From: Cynocephalus volans
Taxonomy: Eukaryota; Chordata; Mammalia; Dermoptera; Cynocephalidae
Reading direction: 5' to 3'
DNA: 64,000 bases
Assembly (NCBI RefSeq): GCF_027409185.1
Contig: NC_084461.1
Location: 188,454,001-188,518,000 of the forward strand
Positions within the stretch are counted from its first letter, which is position 1, and each line of letters begins with the position of its first letter. Shown piece by piece: positions 1-32,456 of this stretch. Position numbers and translations under genes: made by a program. The notes beneath the pieces are model-generated. The model searched no databases. It was given only the letters and a program-made list of their open reading frames with translations, and was not told the DNA's origin.

Positions 1-699
1 GGAGAGATCTGCTTTTTTGTGTCTCAAACTGGTCCTCTCTTTTCGTAATCTCTGACCAGGTCTGTCTGTGCCTTTGAGTAGATTAGATAGCCATCTCTAA
101 AGGTAATTTCAGGGTCTAAGAATACTCCATGATCCTAAAGCTTCCTCCCGCTACTCAATGGGGCCTGAAAGTCCTCCACATGGGTCAGAACTTTCCCCCC
201 CACAATCAGAGGATGGGTAGCATGCAAACAGTCGTGGAATAAAATTCACACCAAAGAGCAAATGACTAATAACTGATATTTTTCCAAGAGTAAAGTGGAG
301 AATGCAAAGATAGAATAAGAATGCTCTGCTCTCTTGGGCCCCCCTCCCTTGTGTGGTGGCTACTGAGACACCCTATAGTGAAACCCAGGGCTGGGACTAG
401 GGGAGGCAAGCAAAGAGCCTGGGGTGCAAAATTTAAGGGGGCTCTCACTCTCAGGCTTGTGGGAATGCAGAGTTGACATCTGAGAGTGAGTGCCTCCTTA
501 AATTTTATGTCCTGGTTGGCTCACTGGCTTTACCCCAAGTTTGACCCTGCAGAAACCTAAGGTTTCTCAGAACATACTTTGAAACCTCTGATGAAATTGA
601 ATCCTTTACTGTTAGGAATATTTTTTGTAGTTGTTTCCTTTTAGTGTCTATGAGAGCATTTCACATCACCTTTTCTTGAAACTTTTAAAAAAATTATTT
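1..699. other. No recognisable feature
   Basis: Unique-looking sequence, no exon with splice sites that fits CCDC63, no repeat I can name. The short open frames here have no coding signal. Confidence 0.5.
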
Positions 700-1510
700 T
701 ATTTTTAAGATAATTTTATTGTGTGCAATTAAGGTATAAAAACATGATGTTATGGGATTCATATAGATAGTAAAATGGTTACTATAGTGAAACAAATTAA
801 CATACCCATCTTCTCACATAGTTACCCATCCTTTTGTGTGTTTGTGGCAAGAGCAGTGAAGATCTACTCATTTAGCAGGAATCCCAAATATAGTACAATT
901 TTATCACCTATTGTCCTCGTATTGTACATTACATCTCTAGATTTGTTCATTCTATGTGTCTGCTACTTTGTATCCTCTGGTCTACATCTTCCCATTTCCT
1001 CCCCTCCACTACCCACCCCTGGTAGCCACTGTTTTATTCTCTATCTCTGTATATGTGACTTTTTTTGTTTTTAAGGTCCTACATATAAGTGAGATCATGC
1101 AATAGTTTTCTTTGTATGTCTGGCTTATTTCACTTACTGTAATGTCCTCCAGTTTCATCCATGTTGTGGCAAATGGCAGGATTTCCTTCCTTTTAAAGGC
1201 TGGATAATATTCTATCGTGTATGTGTACGTGTATTTATGTATCAGAATTTCTTTATCCATTCATTCGTCAATGTACACCTAGGTTGTTTCCATATCTTGG
1301 CTGTTGTGAATAATGCTGCAGTGAACATGAGAGTGCAGATATCTTTTACCAGGTGGTGATTTCACTTCCTTTGGGTCTATGCCCAGAAGAGGGATGGCTA
1401 GGTCATATGGTGGTTCTATTTTTAATTTCTTTAGAAACCTTCAGATTGCTTTCTGTAACAGCTGCAGCAATCTACGTTCCTACTGATAGTGTACAAATAG
1501 CATCACCTTT
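700..1510 (-). mobile_element. Old L1 3' end
   Basis: TGGATAATATTCTATCGTGT, TTGGCTGTTGTGAATAATGC, TGCCCAGAAGAGGGATGGCT and GAGATCATGCAATAGTTTTC are the complement of an L1 3' ORF2/UTR region, far more diverged than the 1847-8670 copy. Confidence 0.8.
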
Positions 1511-1829
1511 TTAAAAAACTTTTTGTTTTGAACTAAGACAAATGTATAAATCATACAGAAAAGTAGAGGGAATAATAATGAACATACCTATCACTTCAAT
1601 TTAATAATTGTTAAAATTTTGCTTTATTTGCTTCACCATTTTTTACCCTGAAATATTTTAAGGTAAATCACAGGCATCATAACATTTTACCCCTAAATAC
1701 TTCAGTTTGCATCTTTTAAAATTAAACATTTTTTTACACAATCACAAGACCATTATCACCTTTAAAAGTAATAATATTTCCTTAATATTAAACCCAGTAC
1801 CCAGTCCATATTAAAATTTCTCTGGTTGG
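1511..1829. mobile_element. Old LINE-like repeat, left half
   Basis: GGTAAATCACAGGCATCATA, AAACCCAGTACCCAGTCCAT; continues at 8688 (GGTGGATCCAATCAACGTTC) once the young L1 is removed. Family not assigned. Confidence 0.55.
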
Positions 1830-1846
1830 CCCCACAATGTCTTTTA
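1830..1846. repeat. Target-site duplication, left copy
   Basis: CCCCACAATGTCTTTTA, identical to 8671-8687, flanking the full-length L1. Confidence 0.95.
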
Positions 1847-2103
1847 TTTTTATTTTTTAATTTTTAAAATTTTTTTATTATTATTTATTTTTTTACTTTT
1901 ATTTTGTCGATATACATTGTGGCTGATTATTGTTGCCCATCACCAAAATCTCCCTCCCTCCTCCCTCCCCCCCTCCCCGCCACCAATGTCCCCTCTGTTT
2001 GCTTGTCGTATCAAATTCAAGTAATTGTGGTTGTTATATCTTCTTCCCCCCCCGCCCGGTTTTTTTTGTGTGTGTATGTGTGTGTGAATTTATATATTAA
2101 ATT
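1847..2103 (-). mobile_element. L1 3'UTR and poly-A
   Basis: Non-coding end of the L1, with a polypurine tract on the - strand (the C/T-rich stretch 1949-1985 on +), as in mammalian L1 3'UTRs, and an A-rich tail. The same 3' sequence recurs at 53644-53900. Confidence 0.85.
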
Positions 2104-5100
2104 TTAGCTCCCACCAATAAGTGAGAACATGTGGTATTTCTCTTTCTGTGCCTGACTTGTTTCACTTAATATAATTCTCTCAAGGTCCATCCATGTTGTT
2201 GCAAATGGCAGTATTTCATTCGTTTTTATAGCTGAGTAGTATTCCATTGTGTAGATGTACCACATTTTCTGTATCCACTCATCCAATGATGGACATTTGG
2301 GCTGGTTCCAACTCTTGGCTATTGTAAAGAGTGCTGCGATGAACATTGGGGAACAGGTATACCTTCGACTTGATGACTTCCATTCCTCTGGGTATATTCC
2401 CAGCAGTGGGATAGCTGGGTCGTATGGTAGATCTATCTGCACTTGTTTGAGGAACCTCCATACCATTTTCCATAGAGGCTGCACCATTTTGCAGTCCCAC
2501 CAACAATGTATGAGAATTCCCTTTTCTCTGCAACCTCGCCAGCATTTATCGTTCAGAGTCTTTTGGATTTTAGCCATCCTAACTGGGGTTAGATGGTATC
2601 TCAGTGTGGTTTTGATTTGCATTTCCCGGATGCTGAGTGATGTTGAGCATTTTTTCATATGTCTGTTGGCCATTTGTATATCTTCCTCAGAGAAATGCCT
2701 ACTTAGCTCTTTTGCCCATTTTTTAATTGGGTTGCTTGTTTTTTTCTTGTAAAGTTGTTTGAGTTCCTTATATATTCTGGATATTAATCCTTTGTCAGAT
2801 GTATATTTTGCAAATATTTTCTCCCACTCTGTTGGTTGCCTTTTAACTCTTTTAATTGCTTCTTTTGCTGTGCAGAAGCTTTTTAGTTTGATATAATCCC
2901 ATTTGTTTATTTTTCCTTTGGTTGCCCGTGCTTTTGGGGTCGTATTCATGAAGTCTGTGTCCAGTCCTATTTCCTGAAGTGTTTCTCCTATGTTTTCTTT
3001 AAGAAGTTTTATTGTTTCAGGGTGTATATTTAAATCCTTAATCCATTTTGAGTTGATTTTAGTATATGGTGAGAGGTATGGGTCTAGTTTCATTCTCCTG
3101 CATATGGATATCCAGTTATCCCAGCTCCATTTGCTGAAGAGGCAGTCCCTTCCCCAGTGAATAGGCTTGGTGCCTTTGTCAAAGATCAGATGGCAGTAAG
3201 TGTGTGGGTTGATTTCTGGATTCTCTATTCTATTCCATTGATCAGTGTGTCTGTTTTTATGCCAGTACCATACTGTTTTGGTTATTATAGCTTTGTAGTA
3301 TATCTTAAAGTCAGGTAGTGTTATGCCTCCAGCTTTATTTTTCTTGCTCAGCATTGCTTTGGCTATGCGTGGTCTTTTATTATTCCATATAAATGTCTGG
3401 ATAGTTCTTTCCATTTCTGAGAAAAATGTCTTTGGAATTTTGATGGGGATTGCATTGAATTTGTATATCACTTTGGGTAGTATGGACATTTTCACTATGT
3501 TGATTCTTCCAATCCAAGAGCATGGGATATCTTTCCATCTTCTTGTATCCTCTCTAATTTCTCTCAGCAGTGGTTTATAGTTCTCATTATAGAGATTTTT
3601 CACCTCCTTGGTTAACTCAGTTCCTAAGTATTTTATTTTTTTGGTGGCTATTGTAAATGGGCAGGCTTTCTTGATTTCTCGTTCTGCATGTTCACTATTG
3701 GAGAAAAGAAATGCTACTGATTATTTTTGTGTGTTGATTTTGTATCCTGCTACTGTGCTGCAATCATTTATCAATTCCAAGAGTGTTTTTGTAGAGGTTT
3801 TAGGCTGTTCGATATATAGGATCATGTCATCTGCAAACAGGGACAGTTTGACTTCATCTTTTCCAATCTGGATGCCCTTTATTTCCTTCTCTTCTCTGAT
3901 TGCTCTGGCTAGTACTTCCAACACTATGTTGAATAGGAGTGGTGAGAGTGGGCATCCTTGTCTAGTTCCTGTTCTTAAAGGAAAAGCTTTTAGCTTTTCC
4001 CCATTCAGGATGATATTGGCAGTGGGTTTGTCATATATGGCTTTAATTATGTTGAGATACTTTCCCTCTATACCTAACTTATAGAGGGTCTTTGTCATGA
4101 ATGAGTGCTGAACTTTTATCAAATGCTTTTTCAGCATCTATAGAGATGATCATATGGTCCTTGTGTTTGAGTTTATTAATATGGTGTATCACATTTATTG
4201 ATTTGCGTATGTTGAACCAACCTTGCATCCCTGGGATGAATCCCACTTGATCGTGGTGAATAATTTTACGTATGTGTTGCTGTATTCTGTTTGCTAGTAT
4301 TTTAGTGAGGATTTTTACATCTATATTCATCAAGGATATCGGCCTGTAGTTTTCTTTTTTGGTTATATCTTTACCTGGTTTTGGTATCAGGATGATGTTT
4401 GCTTCATAGAATGAGTTTGGGAGATTTGCGTCTGTTTCAATCTTTTGGAATAGTTTGTAATGAATCGGTGTCAATTCCTGTTTGAATGTTTGGTAAAATT
4501 CTGCTGTGAATCCATCTGGTCCTGGGCTTTTCTTTGTTGGGAGCCTTCTGATAACAGCTTCAATCTCCTTTATTGTTATTGGTCTGTTCAAATTTTCTAC
4601 GTCTTCACGGTTCAGTTTTGGGAGCTTGTGTGTGTCCAGAAATTTATCCATTTCCTCCAGATTTTCAAATTTGTTGGCGTATAGTTGTTTATAGTAGTCT
4701 CGAATGATTCCTTGTATTTCAGATGAATCAGTTGTAATATCGCCTTTTTCATTTCTAATTTTTGTTATTTGAGTCTTCTCTCTTCTTTTTTTTGTTAGCC
4801 ATGCTAATGGTTTGTCAATTTTATTTATCTTTTCAAAAAACCAACTTTTTGATTCGTTGATCTTTTGAATTGTTTTTTGGTTTTCAATTTCATTCAGTTC
4901 TGCTCTGATCTTAATGATTTCTTTCCGTCTGCTAACTTTAGGTTTGGATTGTTCTTGTTTTTCTAGTTCTTTAAGGTGAAGTGTTAGGTTGTTCACTTGC
5001 CATCTTTCCATTCTTCTGAGGTGAGCATTTAATGCAATAAATTTCCCCCTTAATACTGCTTTTGCAGTATCCCACAGGTATTGGTATGATATTTCATTAT

Positions 5101-5935
5101 TTTCATTAGTTTCAATAAATTTTTTGATTTCCTGCTTGATTTCTTCTTGGACCCATATGTCATTAAGTAGAATGCTGTTTAATTTCCATGTGTTTGTATA
5201 GTTTCCAGAATTTCGTTTGTTATTAATTTCTAGTTTTAATCCATTGTGGTCTGAGAAAATACATGGGATAATTCCAATTTTTTTGAATTTATTGAGACTT
5301 GATTTGTGACCTAATATGTGATCTATCCTGGAGAATGATCCATGTGCTGATGAGAAGAGTGAATATTCTGAGGTTGTTGGATGGAATGTTCTGTAGATAT
5401 CTGCCATTTCCAATTGGTCTAGAGTCTTGTTTAGATCTCGTGTTTCTCTACTGATTCTTTGCCTAGATGATCTGTCTAATATTGACAGTGGGGTGTTCAG
5501 GTCCCCTGCTATTATGGTATTAGTGTCTATTTCCTTCTTTAGGTCTAATAGAGTTTGTTTTATAAATCTGGCTGCTCTGACATTGGGTGCGTACATATTT
5601 ATGATTGTTATGTCTTCTTGATGCATTAGTCCTTTTATCATTAAGTAGTGTCCCTCATTGTCTCTTTTTATGGTTTTTAGTTTAAAGTCTATTTTGTCAG
5701 ATATAAGAGTAGCTACTCCAGCTCGTTTTTCTTTTCTGTTTGCATGGTAAATCTTTTTCCATCCTTTCACTCTTAGTCTATGTGAATCTTTATGGGTGAG
5801 GTGGGTCTCTTGTAGGCAGCATATAGTTGGGTCCTCCTTTTTGATCCAGTCAGCCAGTCTGTGTCTTTTGATTGGGGGATTTAAGCCTTTTACATTAAGA
5901 GTTGTTATTGAAAGGTGTTGATTTATTCCTAGCAT
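2104..5935 (-). pseudogene. L1 ORF2 (endonuclease / reverse transcriptase), frameshifted
   Basis: Starts [19 protein letters not shown] at 5935. The endonuclease block shows [15 protein letters not shown] and FSDHN; the RT block shows [17 protein letters not shown] and the catalytic [10 protein letters not shown]. The frame is broken near 4080-4137, where an overlapping frame (to 3721) carries FADD, then a TAA at about 3721 interrupts before the frame continues (from about 3720, long ORF 3603-2104) through the Cys-rich C-terminus ([18 protein letters not shown]). The three pieces total roughly 1,270 codons, normal for L1 ORF2. Retrotransposition-dead as it stands. Confidence 0.93.
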
Positions 5936-6239
5936 TTTATTGGTTGTTTGGTTGTCTTAGATGTCTTTTGTTCCTTGCTTTCTGATTTACTGTTTGGTTT
6001 CTGTGTTTGTTGGTTCCTTAGGCTATAGATAGCGTTTTTGTTTGTTTGTTTTCTCTTCATGAATGCCATTTTTATTATACCAGTGGGTTTTGATTTTTCT
6101 TGGGTTTTTATGGCAGTGGTAACTATTTTTCAGGAACCAAACCCAGTACTCCCTTGAGGATTTCTTGTAAGGGTGGTCATGTGGTAGTGAACTCCCGCAG
6201 TTTTTGTTTGTCTGAGAAATATACTATTTGCCCTTCATT

Positions 6240-7103
6240 TCAGAAGGATAGCCTTGCAGGGTAGAGTATTCTTGGCTGGTAATCTTTGTCTTTTAGTATT
6301 TTGAAAATATCATCCCATTCCTTTCTTGCTTTTAGGGTTTGTGATGAAAAGTCTGATGTTAGTCTGATTGGGGCTCCCTTATAGGTGATTTGATGCTTCT
6401 CTCTTGCAGCTTTTAAGATTCTCTCTTTGTCTCTGAGTTTTGCCAATTTGACTATAACATGTCTTGGAGAAGGCCTTTTTGGGTTGAATACATTTGGAGA
6501 TTGTTGAGCTTCCTGGATCTGAAGATCTGTGATTTTTCCTATACCTGGGAAGTTTTCTGCCACTATTTTGTTGAATATGTTTTCAATGCAATCTCCGTTT
6601 TCCTCCCCTTCTGGAATACCCATGACTCGGATATTTGATCGCTTATGGTTGTCTGATATCTCTCTCAGATTTTCTTCAATGTCCTTGATTCTTTTTTCTT
6701 TCTTTTTGTCTGCTTGTGTTATTTCAAACAGCCCATCTTCAAGTTCAGAGGTTCTCTCTTCAACTTCGACAAGCCTGCTGGTTAAACTCTCTGTTGTGTT
6801 TTTTATTTCACTGAATAACTTCTTCAGTTCAGCAAGTTCTGCTACATTTTTTTTCAGGACATTGATTTCCTTGTACATTTCCTCTTTCAGGTCCTGCATA
6901 CTTTTCCTCATTTCATCATAATGTCTAGCTGAGTTTTCTTGTATCTTATTCAGTTTCCGTAGAATTATCACTCGAAATTCCTTGTCAGTCATTTCAAGGG
7001 CTTCTTGTTTTATAGGGTCTAGAGTTTGAGATTTATTAACTTTTGGTGGTGTACTTTCTTGATTTTTTATATTTCTGGTATCTTTTTTTTGATGTTTATT
7101 CAT
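6240..7103 (-). pseudogene. L1 ORF1 (RNA-binding chaperone), truncated by a stop
   Basis: ATG at 7103 in CCACAATGA; 287 codons to TGA. Contains a predicted coiled coil (about residues 80-150, ELAELKKLFSEIKN and EERTSELEDGLFEI), the RRM-like region with SNIRVMGIPEGEE and RPSPRHVIVKLAKLRDKERI, and the start of the C-terminal domain (KDYQPRILYPARLSF). The family continues for about 35-40 more residues, and the same frame goes on past this TGA and a second TGA 20 codons later to TAG at 6123. At least two nonsense changes are therefore likely. I prefer this ATG to a GTG six codons upstream. Confidence 0.9.
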
Positions 7104-8670
7104 TGTGGCGGGGGGTTTCACAGTCCACCGGTTTGAGACTAATGACTAACTAGGATGTTCCTGTGGTTGCCAATTTCGTATGGCTCCCTCCGTGACTGCT
7201 CAGTTGGCCTCTAGTGCCTTGTGTGTGTGGTTGCCTCGGGTCTTGGGCCTCTCCGGGGAGCTACCTCTCTGGTCAGCTTGGACTCTGCTGGGCTGCTGGA
7301 TCACGGGGCGGTACCGCAGGGTGTGTGGTCTCTGCTGAGCTTCCAGTTCCCGTGCAGGACTTCTCCCTGTTCTGTGCGCTCTGGCCCGGGCTGTTGGATC
7401 GTGCAGTGGTGACTCCACAGGGTGTGTGGCTTCTGTCGAGTCTCCGCCTCCCTAGCCGGATGTCTCCCCGCTCTGTGCACACTGGGCTGGGCTGGGACAT
7501 GTCTTCTGCAACCCTTGTCTATCAGCTGGGCCTTCAAGACCCTGCTCGGCACCACCTCGCCGAGGAAGTCTACCAGGTTTCTGCTAGGCGCAGACGACCG
7601 GTCGCTCTGGGTGCCTTTGTAGCACTGTGTAGATCTTTCTCGGGACTTATCACCTTCCTCCTGGTATCGTGGTTATTTGTGTACTTGTCTTATCTCCCAC
7701 ACCAGAGCGTGAGCTCCTCGGGGGAGGAGCCCACAGCACAAGGTTCACCTTTGAATCCCCGCAGTGTGGACTGAGTCCGGTGCCCGCCCGCAGTCAGCTC
7801 TCCAGCAGGTTCAAGCGAACTTGGGAACTCTCCAACCACACTATTCCTAACCAGAAATCGGTTAGGCGTTTTTCCGAACTGGTGGCCACAGAAATGGTAT
7901 CGGCCTCCCAGTAACAGGAAGTTTACGGGGGGCCGGTGCCCAGGGTGCGGTGGAGTGACAGTCTGCCCAGCCTGTACCTCCTTGCCCTCCTGACCCTGGC
8001 CCGGGACGCCCCACGCCACCAGCCCCACCAGAGAACCACGGAGGGATTGGGAGGGGAGGCCGGCCCGCAGGCCCTGGGAAGCCCCGCGCCGGGGCAAGCA
8101 AGTGGGATGGCTCAGTGAGGATCCGAGCCGGGTGAGGAGGACAGGCTTGGCCAAGCCGGGCCGGAGCTGCCATCACCTGAGAAAATGGAGGCAGCCCCGG
8201 GGGCGGTGAGTGGCATGGTGGGGCAGGCGGAAGCCGGGCGGGTGTCTGCCCCCCGAGCAGGGCCAGGCCGGGGGTCACTCACAGGGCTGTGCCGGGTCGG
8301 GCGGCTCCCTCTCTGCCTCTGCTTTGTCACCGTCCCCGTTCTCGGCTGCCGCCGCCTTGGGCTGCTCAGTTGGTCCCACGGCGCAGCTCGGGCACTCCCA
8401 GGAATCTTCTTTTATGCCGTCCTGAAACCTCGAATCCTGAATAGGGCTGCTGGCTGCCTTCAGCACGGCCCCGGCCTCCGGGATCCTGGCTGCATCAGCA
8501 GCAGCCCCGGCACCGTGTTCCCTGTTTAGAGACTCACTTTTGCAGCTAAGAAACAGTTCTTTTCCTGCTCTATACTTCAAAGCTGTTGCCTGTAAATGAG
8601 GCAGCCTCTCCTGCCAAGGGCAAAGTGGTGGTCAGCCCCCACAACCGGCCACCAGTAGCGGTCCTCTCTT
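7104..8670 (-). promoter_or_regulatory. L1 5'UTR / internal promoter region
   Basis: About 1.57 kb, GC- and CpG-rich especially 7740-8560, no long L1-like ORF. By L1 biology this carries the internal RNA polymerase II promoter. The ORF1-proximal end (7217-7490) is built of repeated ~98-bp units. Many overlapping open frames here are a by-product of GC content. Confidence 0.75.
7217..7490 (-). repeat. ~98-bp tandem units inside the L1 5'UTR
   Basis: GGGCTGCTGGATC at 7290 recurs as GGGCTGTTGGATC at 7388 with GGGCTGGG at 7484; between them AGGGTGTGTGG recurs at the same spacing. A third, more diverged copy precedes them (GTGTGTGTGG near 7217). About 2.8 units. Confidence 0.75.
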
Positions 8671-8687
8671 CCCCACAATGTCTTTTA
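8671..8687. repeat. Target-site duplication, right copy
   Basis: Identical 17 bases to 1830-1846; marks the 5' end of the - strand L1. Confidence 0.95.
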
Positions 8688-8748
8688 AAGGTGGATCCAA
8701 TCAACGTTCACAAAATTGTTAAGTCTCTTAAATTACTTTTATGTAGAG

Positions 8749-9002
8749 TAATGGCTCTCAATCAGGGGTGATTTTTGCCCCCAAAAGGATATTGTCTCCA
8801 AAAGGAGACACTTTTGGTTGTCACAGTTGGTCTGGGGGGGATGCTACTGGCATCTAGTGGGTAGCAGTGGGTATTTAACATCCTACAAAGCATGGAACAG
8901 CTCCACCCCCCTACCATACCCTACCCCCATCCCTGCCCTGCCAGTACCACAAAGAATTACCCAGCCCCAAACGCCAATAGTGCTGAGCTTGTGAAACACT
9001 GC
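8749..9002 (+). mobile_element. MER20 (hAT-Charlie) DNA transposon
   Basis: GGCTCTCAATCAGGGGTGAT, TTTGGTTGTCACAG, GGTGCTACTGGCATCTAGTG-type core and AGTGCTGAGCTTGTGAAACA. Carries a short internal duplication (CAAAAGGATATTGTCTCCAAAAGGA) and a C-rich insertion. Confidence 0.8.
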
Positions 9003-9026
9003 TCTAAATAGTTCCATCCCAATTTA

Positions 9027-9185
9027 TTTTTTTTTTGACCGGTAAGGGGATCACAACCCTCCGCACGGTGTGGTCTGCACCACACTCAGCCAGTGAGCGC
9101 ACCGGCCATCCCTATGTAGGATCCGAACCCGCAGCCTCAGTGCTACCAGCGCTGCACTCTCCCGAGTGAGCCACAGGGCCGGCCC
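9027..9185 (-). mobile_element. tRNA-Ile-derived SINE, dimer
   Basis: On the - strand: a unit beginning GGGCCGGCCCTGTGGCTCAC, B-box-like GGGTTCGGATCC, then a second unit GGCCGGTGCGCTCACTGG ending GATCCCCTTACCGGTC and oligo-A. CCCAATTT on both sides (9018-9025, 9190-9197) looks like a short duplication. Two tRNA-like bodies in tandem. Confidence 0.85.
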
Positions 9186-9295
9186 TCACCCCAATTTTTT
9201 TCATGCCATCAACTTGTTGAAGAGTGTAAGTCAATTGTCCTGTAGAAAGTTGTACCTTCTGGATTTGGTTGATAATTTTCTATAGTGTCATTTAG

Positions 9296-30150
<20,855 letters not shown>

Positions 30151-30186
30151 CTGGGACAGGGCTGCATTTGTACTGTAACTAAAAAG

Positions 30187-30192
30187 AATAAA
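30187..30192 (+). terminator. CCDC63 polyadenylation signal AATAAA
   Basis: AATAAA 37 bases after the CCDC63 stop, followed by a T/GT-rich stretch (TGTTTTGTTCTGT). This implies a very short 3'UTR of about 60 bases with cleavage near 30205-30215. Confidence 0.8.
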
Positions 30193-30214
30193 TGTTTTGT
30201 TCTGTAACTTCAGT

Positions 30215-32126
30215 GCCTTTTCACACTCATTGCTAAGACACTTGAAGTGCTGGGAGCCACCCCTGGGATGGGGCAGAGGAGCAAGAACGGTCAGGTTCAA
30301 AAGCGGGCACAGGAGGCAAGAATTGTGCGAGGTCAGCATGGCCCTTGAGGACCTCTGAGCTGGTGACCAGCACAGGTCATCCCCACCAAGGTCCACCGGA
30401 TGAAGCAGGGAAGAGTGATGTGTAGGGGTCACATCGGAACTAAAATATTGATCTTGAGACCCCAAAACCTCATGGGGTGTGGCAAACACTTATGGGCAGG
30501 ATCTAGGAGCCATGGAGGCTGTGTGTCTGTTTCTCTGTGTTTGTGTCTGTGTGTCTCTATGTATATATGCCTGTGTGTGTCTCTGTACTTTTGTGTGTAT
30601 GTCTGCAAGTCCAGGGCATCTTGCCCTGAACCACACGCTGCTCTTAATGAGTGACCCGAGCCAGGCCTCCCTGCTGCCTGACCACATCAGTCCAGGAGCC
30701 CCGGGGATCAGTTTCGTGGTCTGGACTGTCTCTGGAGTGAATGGGAGGCTGTGAGGGGTGTGGCACATTGCAGGGTATGGATGGTCCACAGGTCATTGGG
30801 TCCCTGCCCACCCAGCTTGCTGTCAGCTTTGAAAGGAGCTCCAGTTCCCGGCAGCCAGGAAGTGATTTCATTGGTCGTGTTGATGGGCCTGACCCCGAGC
30901 TCCTCCTGGGGGTGGCGCTGTTGTTATTCTTGAGCCGTGAGGACTCGCCCCGGTCCTGGCTCCTGCAGCGTCCTGGACCCCGCCATTCCCTCTGCAGGAC
31001 CCAGCTCCACTCCCACATCCAATTTCAGTTCTCAGTTCCCATCGCATCATTCACTTTTGCTGTGTCCTGTGTACTTGGGTTCTTGGGATTCTCTTGAAAG
31101 CTTAGAGTGCCTGACATCTACTCCCCCCTTTTTCTCCAGTCTCCTTTGGGAAATACCCCTCCCATTTGCAGGCTATATTGCTCAGGAGGGTTAGCCATGT
31201 GACCATGTGACAGCACTGCACCTGCCAGTCCATGGTGATTGGCTCAGGGCTGGTTCACATACCCCAGAGAGATCCCATGGGGCCCTGTTCTGATATTTGT
31301 ATAGAGGTGGGAGAGAGAGAGGTGCCCTCTTTCCATTAGGATTGCTGATGGGGTAGAAGGGAGCTGGTAGCTGCTTGTAGTCATTTTACTACCACCAAGA
31401 GCAGAGCAACATGCAGAAAAACAGAGCAGTGGAGAGGCCTCCTCAGGTTCTGATGGCAATGTTTGAGCTTTTAGATGCAGCTGTGCCTGAGCCCTTGGAC
31501 TTCTTAGTTATGTCAACCCATTTATTTCTTAAGTTGAAATTCTTGCAGCCATAATAGACCTGAATCCTTCAAGTATGACTTTGGTCACTCAAAATCAAGA
31601 AGTCAACTCATGCCTCGGCCTAGGCTCCAGACAGGATCACAAATCAGTACCCCACCCCCAGTTTTCCAGAAGTACAGACAACTTCTGTTTTATCTGAAAC
31701 TAGAAATTAACCTCTTATGACTGAGCGTGATTTTTTCCAAATGAGCCATATTCTTAGCATGTGTGGAAGGTCTCCTCCTCTTCATTATTATGGGGCCATT
31801 TTAGCATTTCTATGGGAGAAACATTCTGATGACATCCTAAAGAAGAGGATGTCATGGAAACTAGGCTCTGTAAATGCTTGAGCTCTTCATAAGAAAGGGC
31901 TGTGGTCATTCAGTTAACATTCCAGTAAAATGTGGCCCTTGATATAAACAGTCCTGAGTGGCTGCGAGGTCTGTCTTAAGTAAAAAGTCACTAAGATTCA
32001 ATAATAATGACAGCAGGGCCATCAATAGCTCTTACACTGCCTTTGTGAAAATTAGTAAATGGCCTTCCTTACTCAAGGCACTTCTATCTGTCAGAGGAAT
32101 GTCATGACCAAATACACGACCTCCTG
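30215..32126. other. CCDC63-MYL2 intergenic spacer
   Basis: About 1.9 kb between the two 3' ends. Contains a TG/TC-rich stretch (30520-30605) and the repeat at 31925. No gene seen; open frames on both strands lack similarity or splice logic. Confidence 0.6.
31925..32110 (+). repeat. Diverged repeat shared with MYL2 intron 6
   Basis: AGTAAAATGTGGCCCTTGAT, AACAGTCCTGAG, AATAATGACAGCAGGGCCAT align with 33368-33560. Part of it overlaps the candidate MYL2 3' end. Confidence 0.6.
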
Positions 32127-32357
32127 TTTATTTGAACAAAGCCTCCAGACAGATTTCCACCTGCAGGATGTGTGGCCGCAGGTATCTCTAAGCCACCTAG
32201 GCTGCAAAGAAAATGGAGGTGGATAAATGAGGCAGCCACATGGTTAACAGGCCAGGGGCAGGGATGGAGGAATTAAGTGGGGAGAGAGAGAGGGGAAGGC
32301 AGGGAACCACACCCCTGCTCCAAAGATGAGCCCAGCGTTGGGCAATGAGCCCTTCTC
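32127..32357 (-). other. MYL2 3'UTR with candidate poly(A) signal
   Basis: The - strand sequence after the stop has no AATAAA or ATTAAA until AATAAA at 32127-32132, about 225 bases on, followed by a GT-rich stretch. The 3'UTR end is therefore a guess. A CATTTATC near 32225 is not a standard signal. Confidence 0.4.
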
Positions 32358-32456
32358 TTAGTCTTTCTCTTCTCCGTGAGTGATGATGTGCACCAGATTC
32401 TTGTAGTCCAGGTTTCCAGTCACATCAGGGGGGAAGGCAGCGAACATCTGGTCAAT
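32358..32456 (-). CDS. MYL2: MYL2 exon 7 (residues 135-166 and stop)
   Basis: Acceptor TTAATTGCAG; 33 codons including TAA. Encodes [20 protein letters not shown] then [12 protein letters not shown]. Ile135 is the rodent-type residue (human Val, recalled). The C-terminus is otherwise that of ventricular RLC and rules out the atrial (MYL7) and fast-skeletal (MYLPF) paralogues. Confidence 0.97.
   Translation of the reverse strand: MDQMFAAFPPDVTGNLDYKNLVHIITHGEEKD

Larger units (their letters stand above)
1847..8670 (-). mobile_element. Full-length LINE-1, decayed
   Basis: A - strand L1 with 5'UTR (8670-7104), ORF1, ORF2, 3'UTR and an A-rich tail (T-rich on +, 1847-1900). The 17 bases CCCCACAATGTCTTTTA occur at both edges (1830-1846 and 8671-8687) as a perfect target-site duplication. 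The flanks join into one older repeat (... CCCCACAATGTCTTTTA then AAGGTGGATCC), which proves the insertion limits. Length about 6.8 kb. The perfect duplication means a fairly recent insertion, yet both ORFs carry lesions. Confidence 0.95.

Noticed and set aside
775..1260. Open frames of 83-99 residues near the window start
   Set aside because: They lie in an old L1 3' end and have no other support.
2255..4084. Plus-strand open frames of 85-165 residues across 2255-4084
   Set aside because: They are antisense shadows of the L1 ORF2 on the - strand.
7214..8580. Many overlapping open frames of 60-186 residues on both strands
   Set aside because: All fall in the GC-rich L1 5'UTR; high GC lowers stop frequency and no frame resembles a protein.
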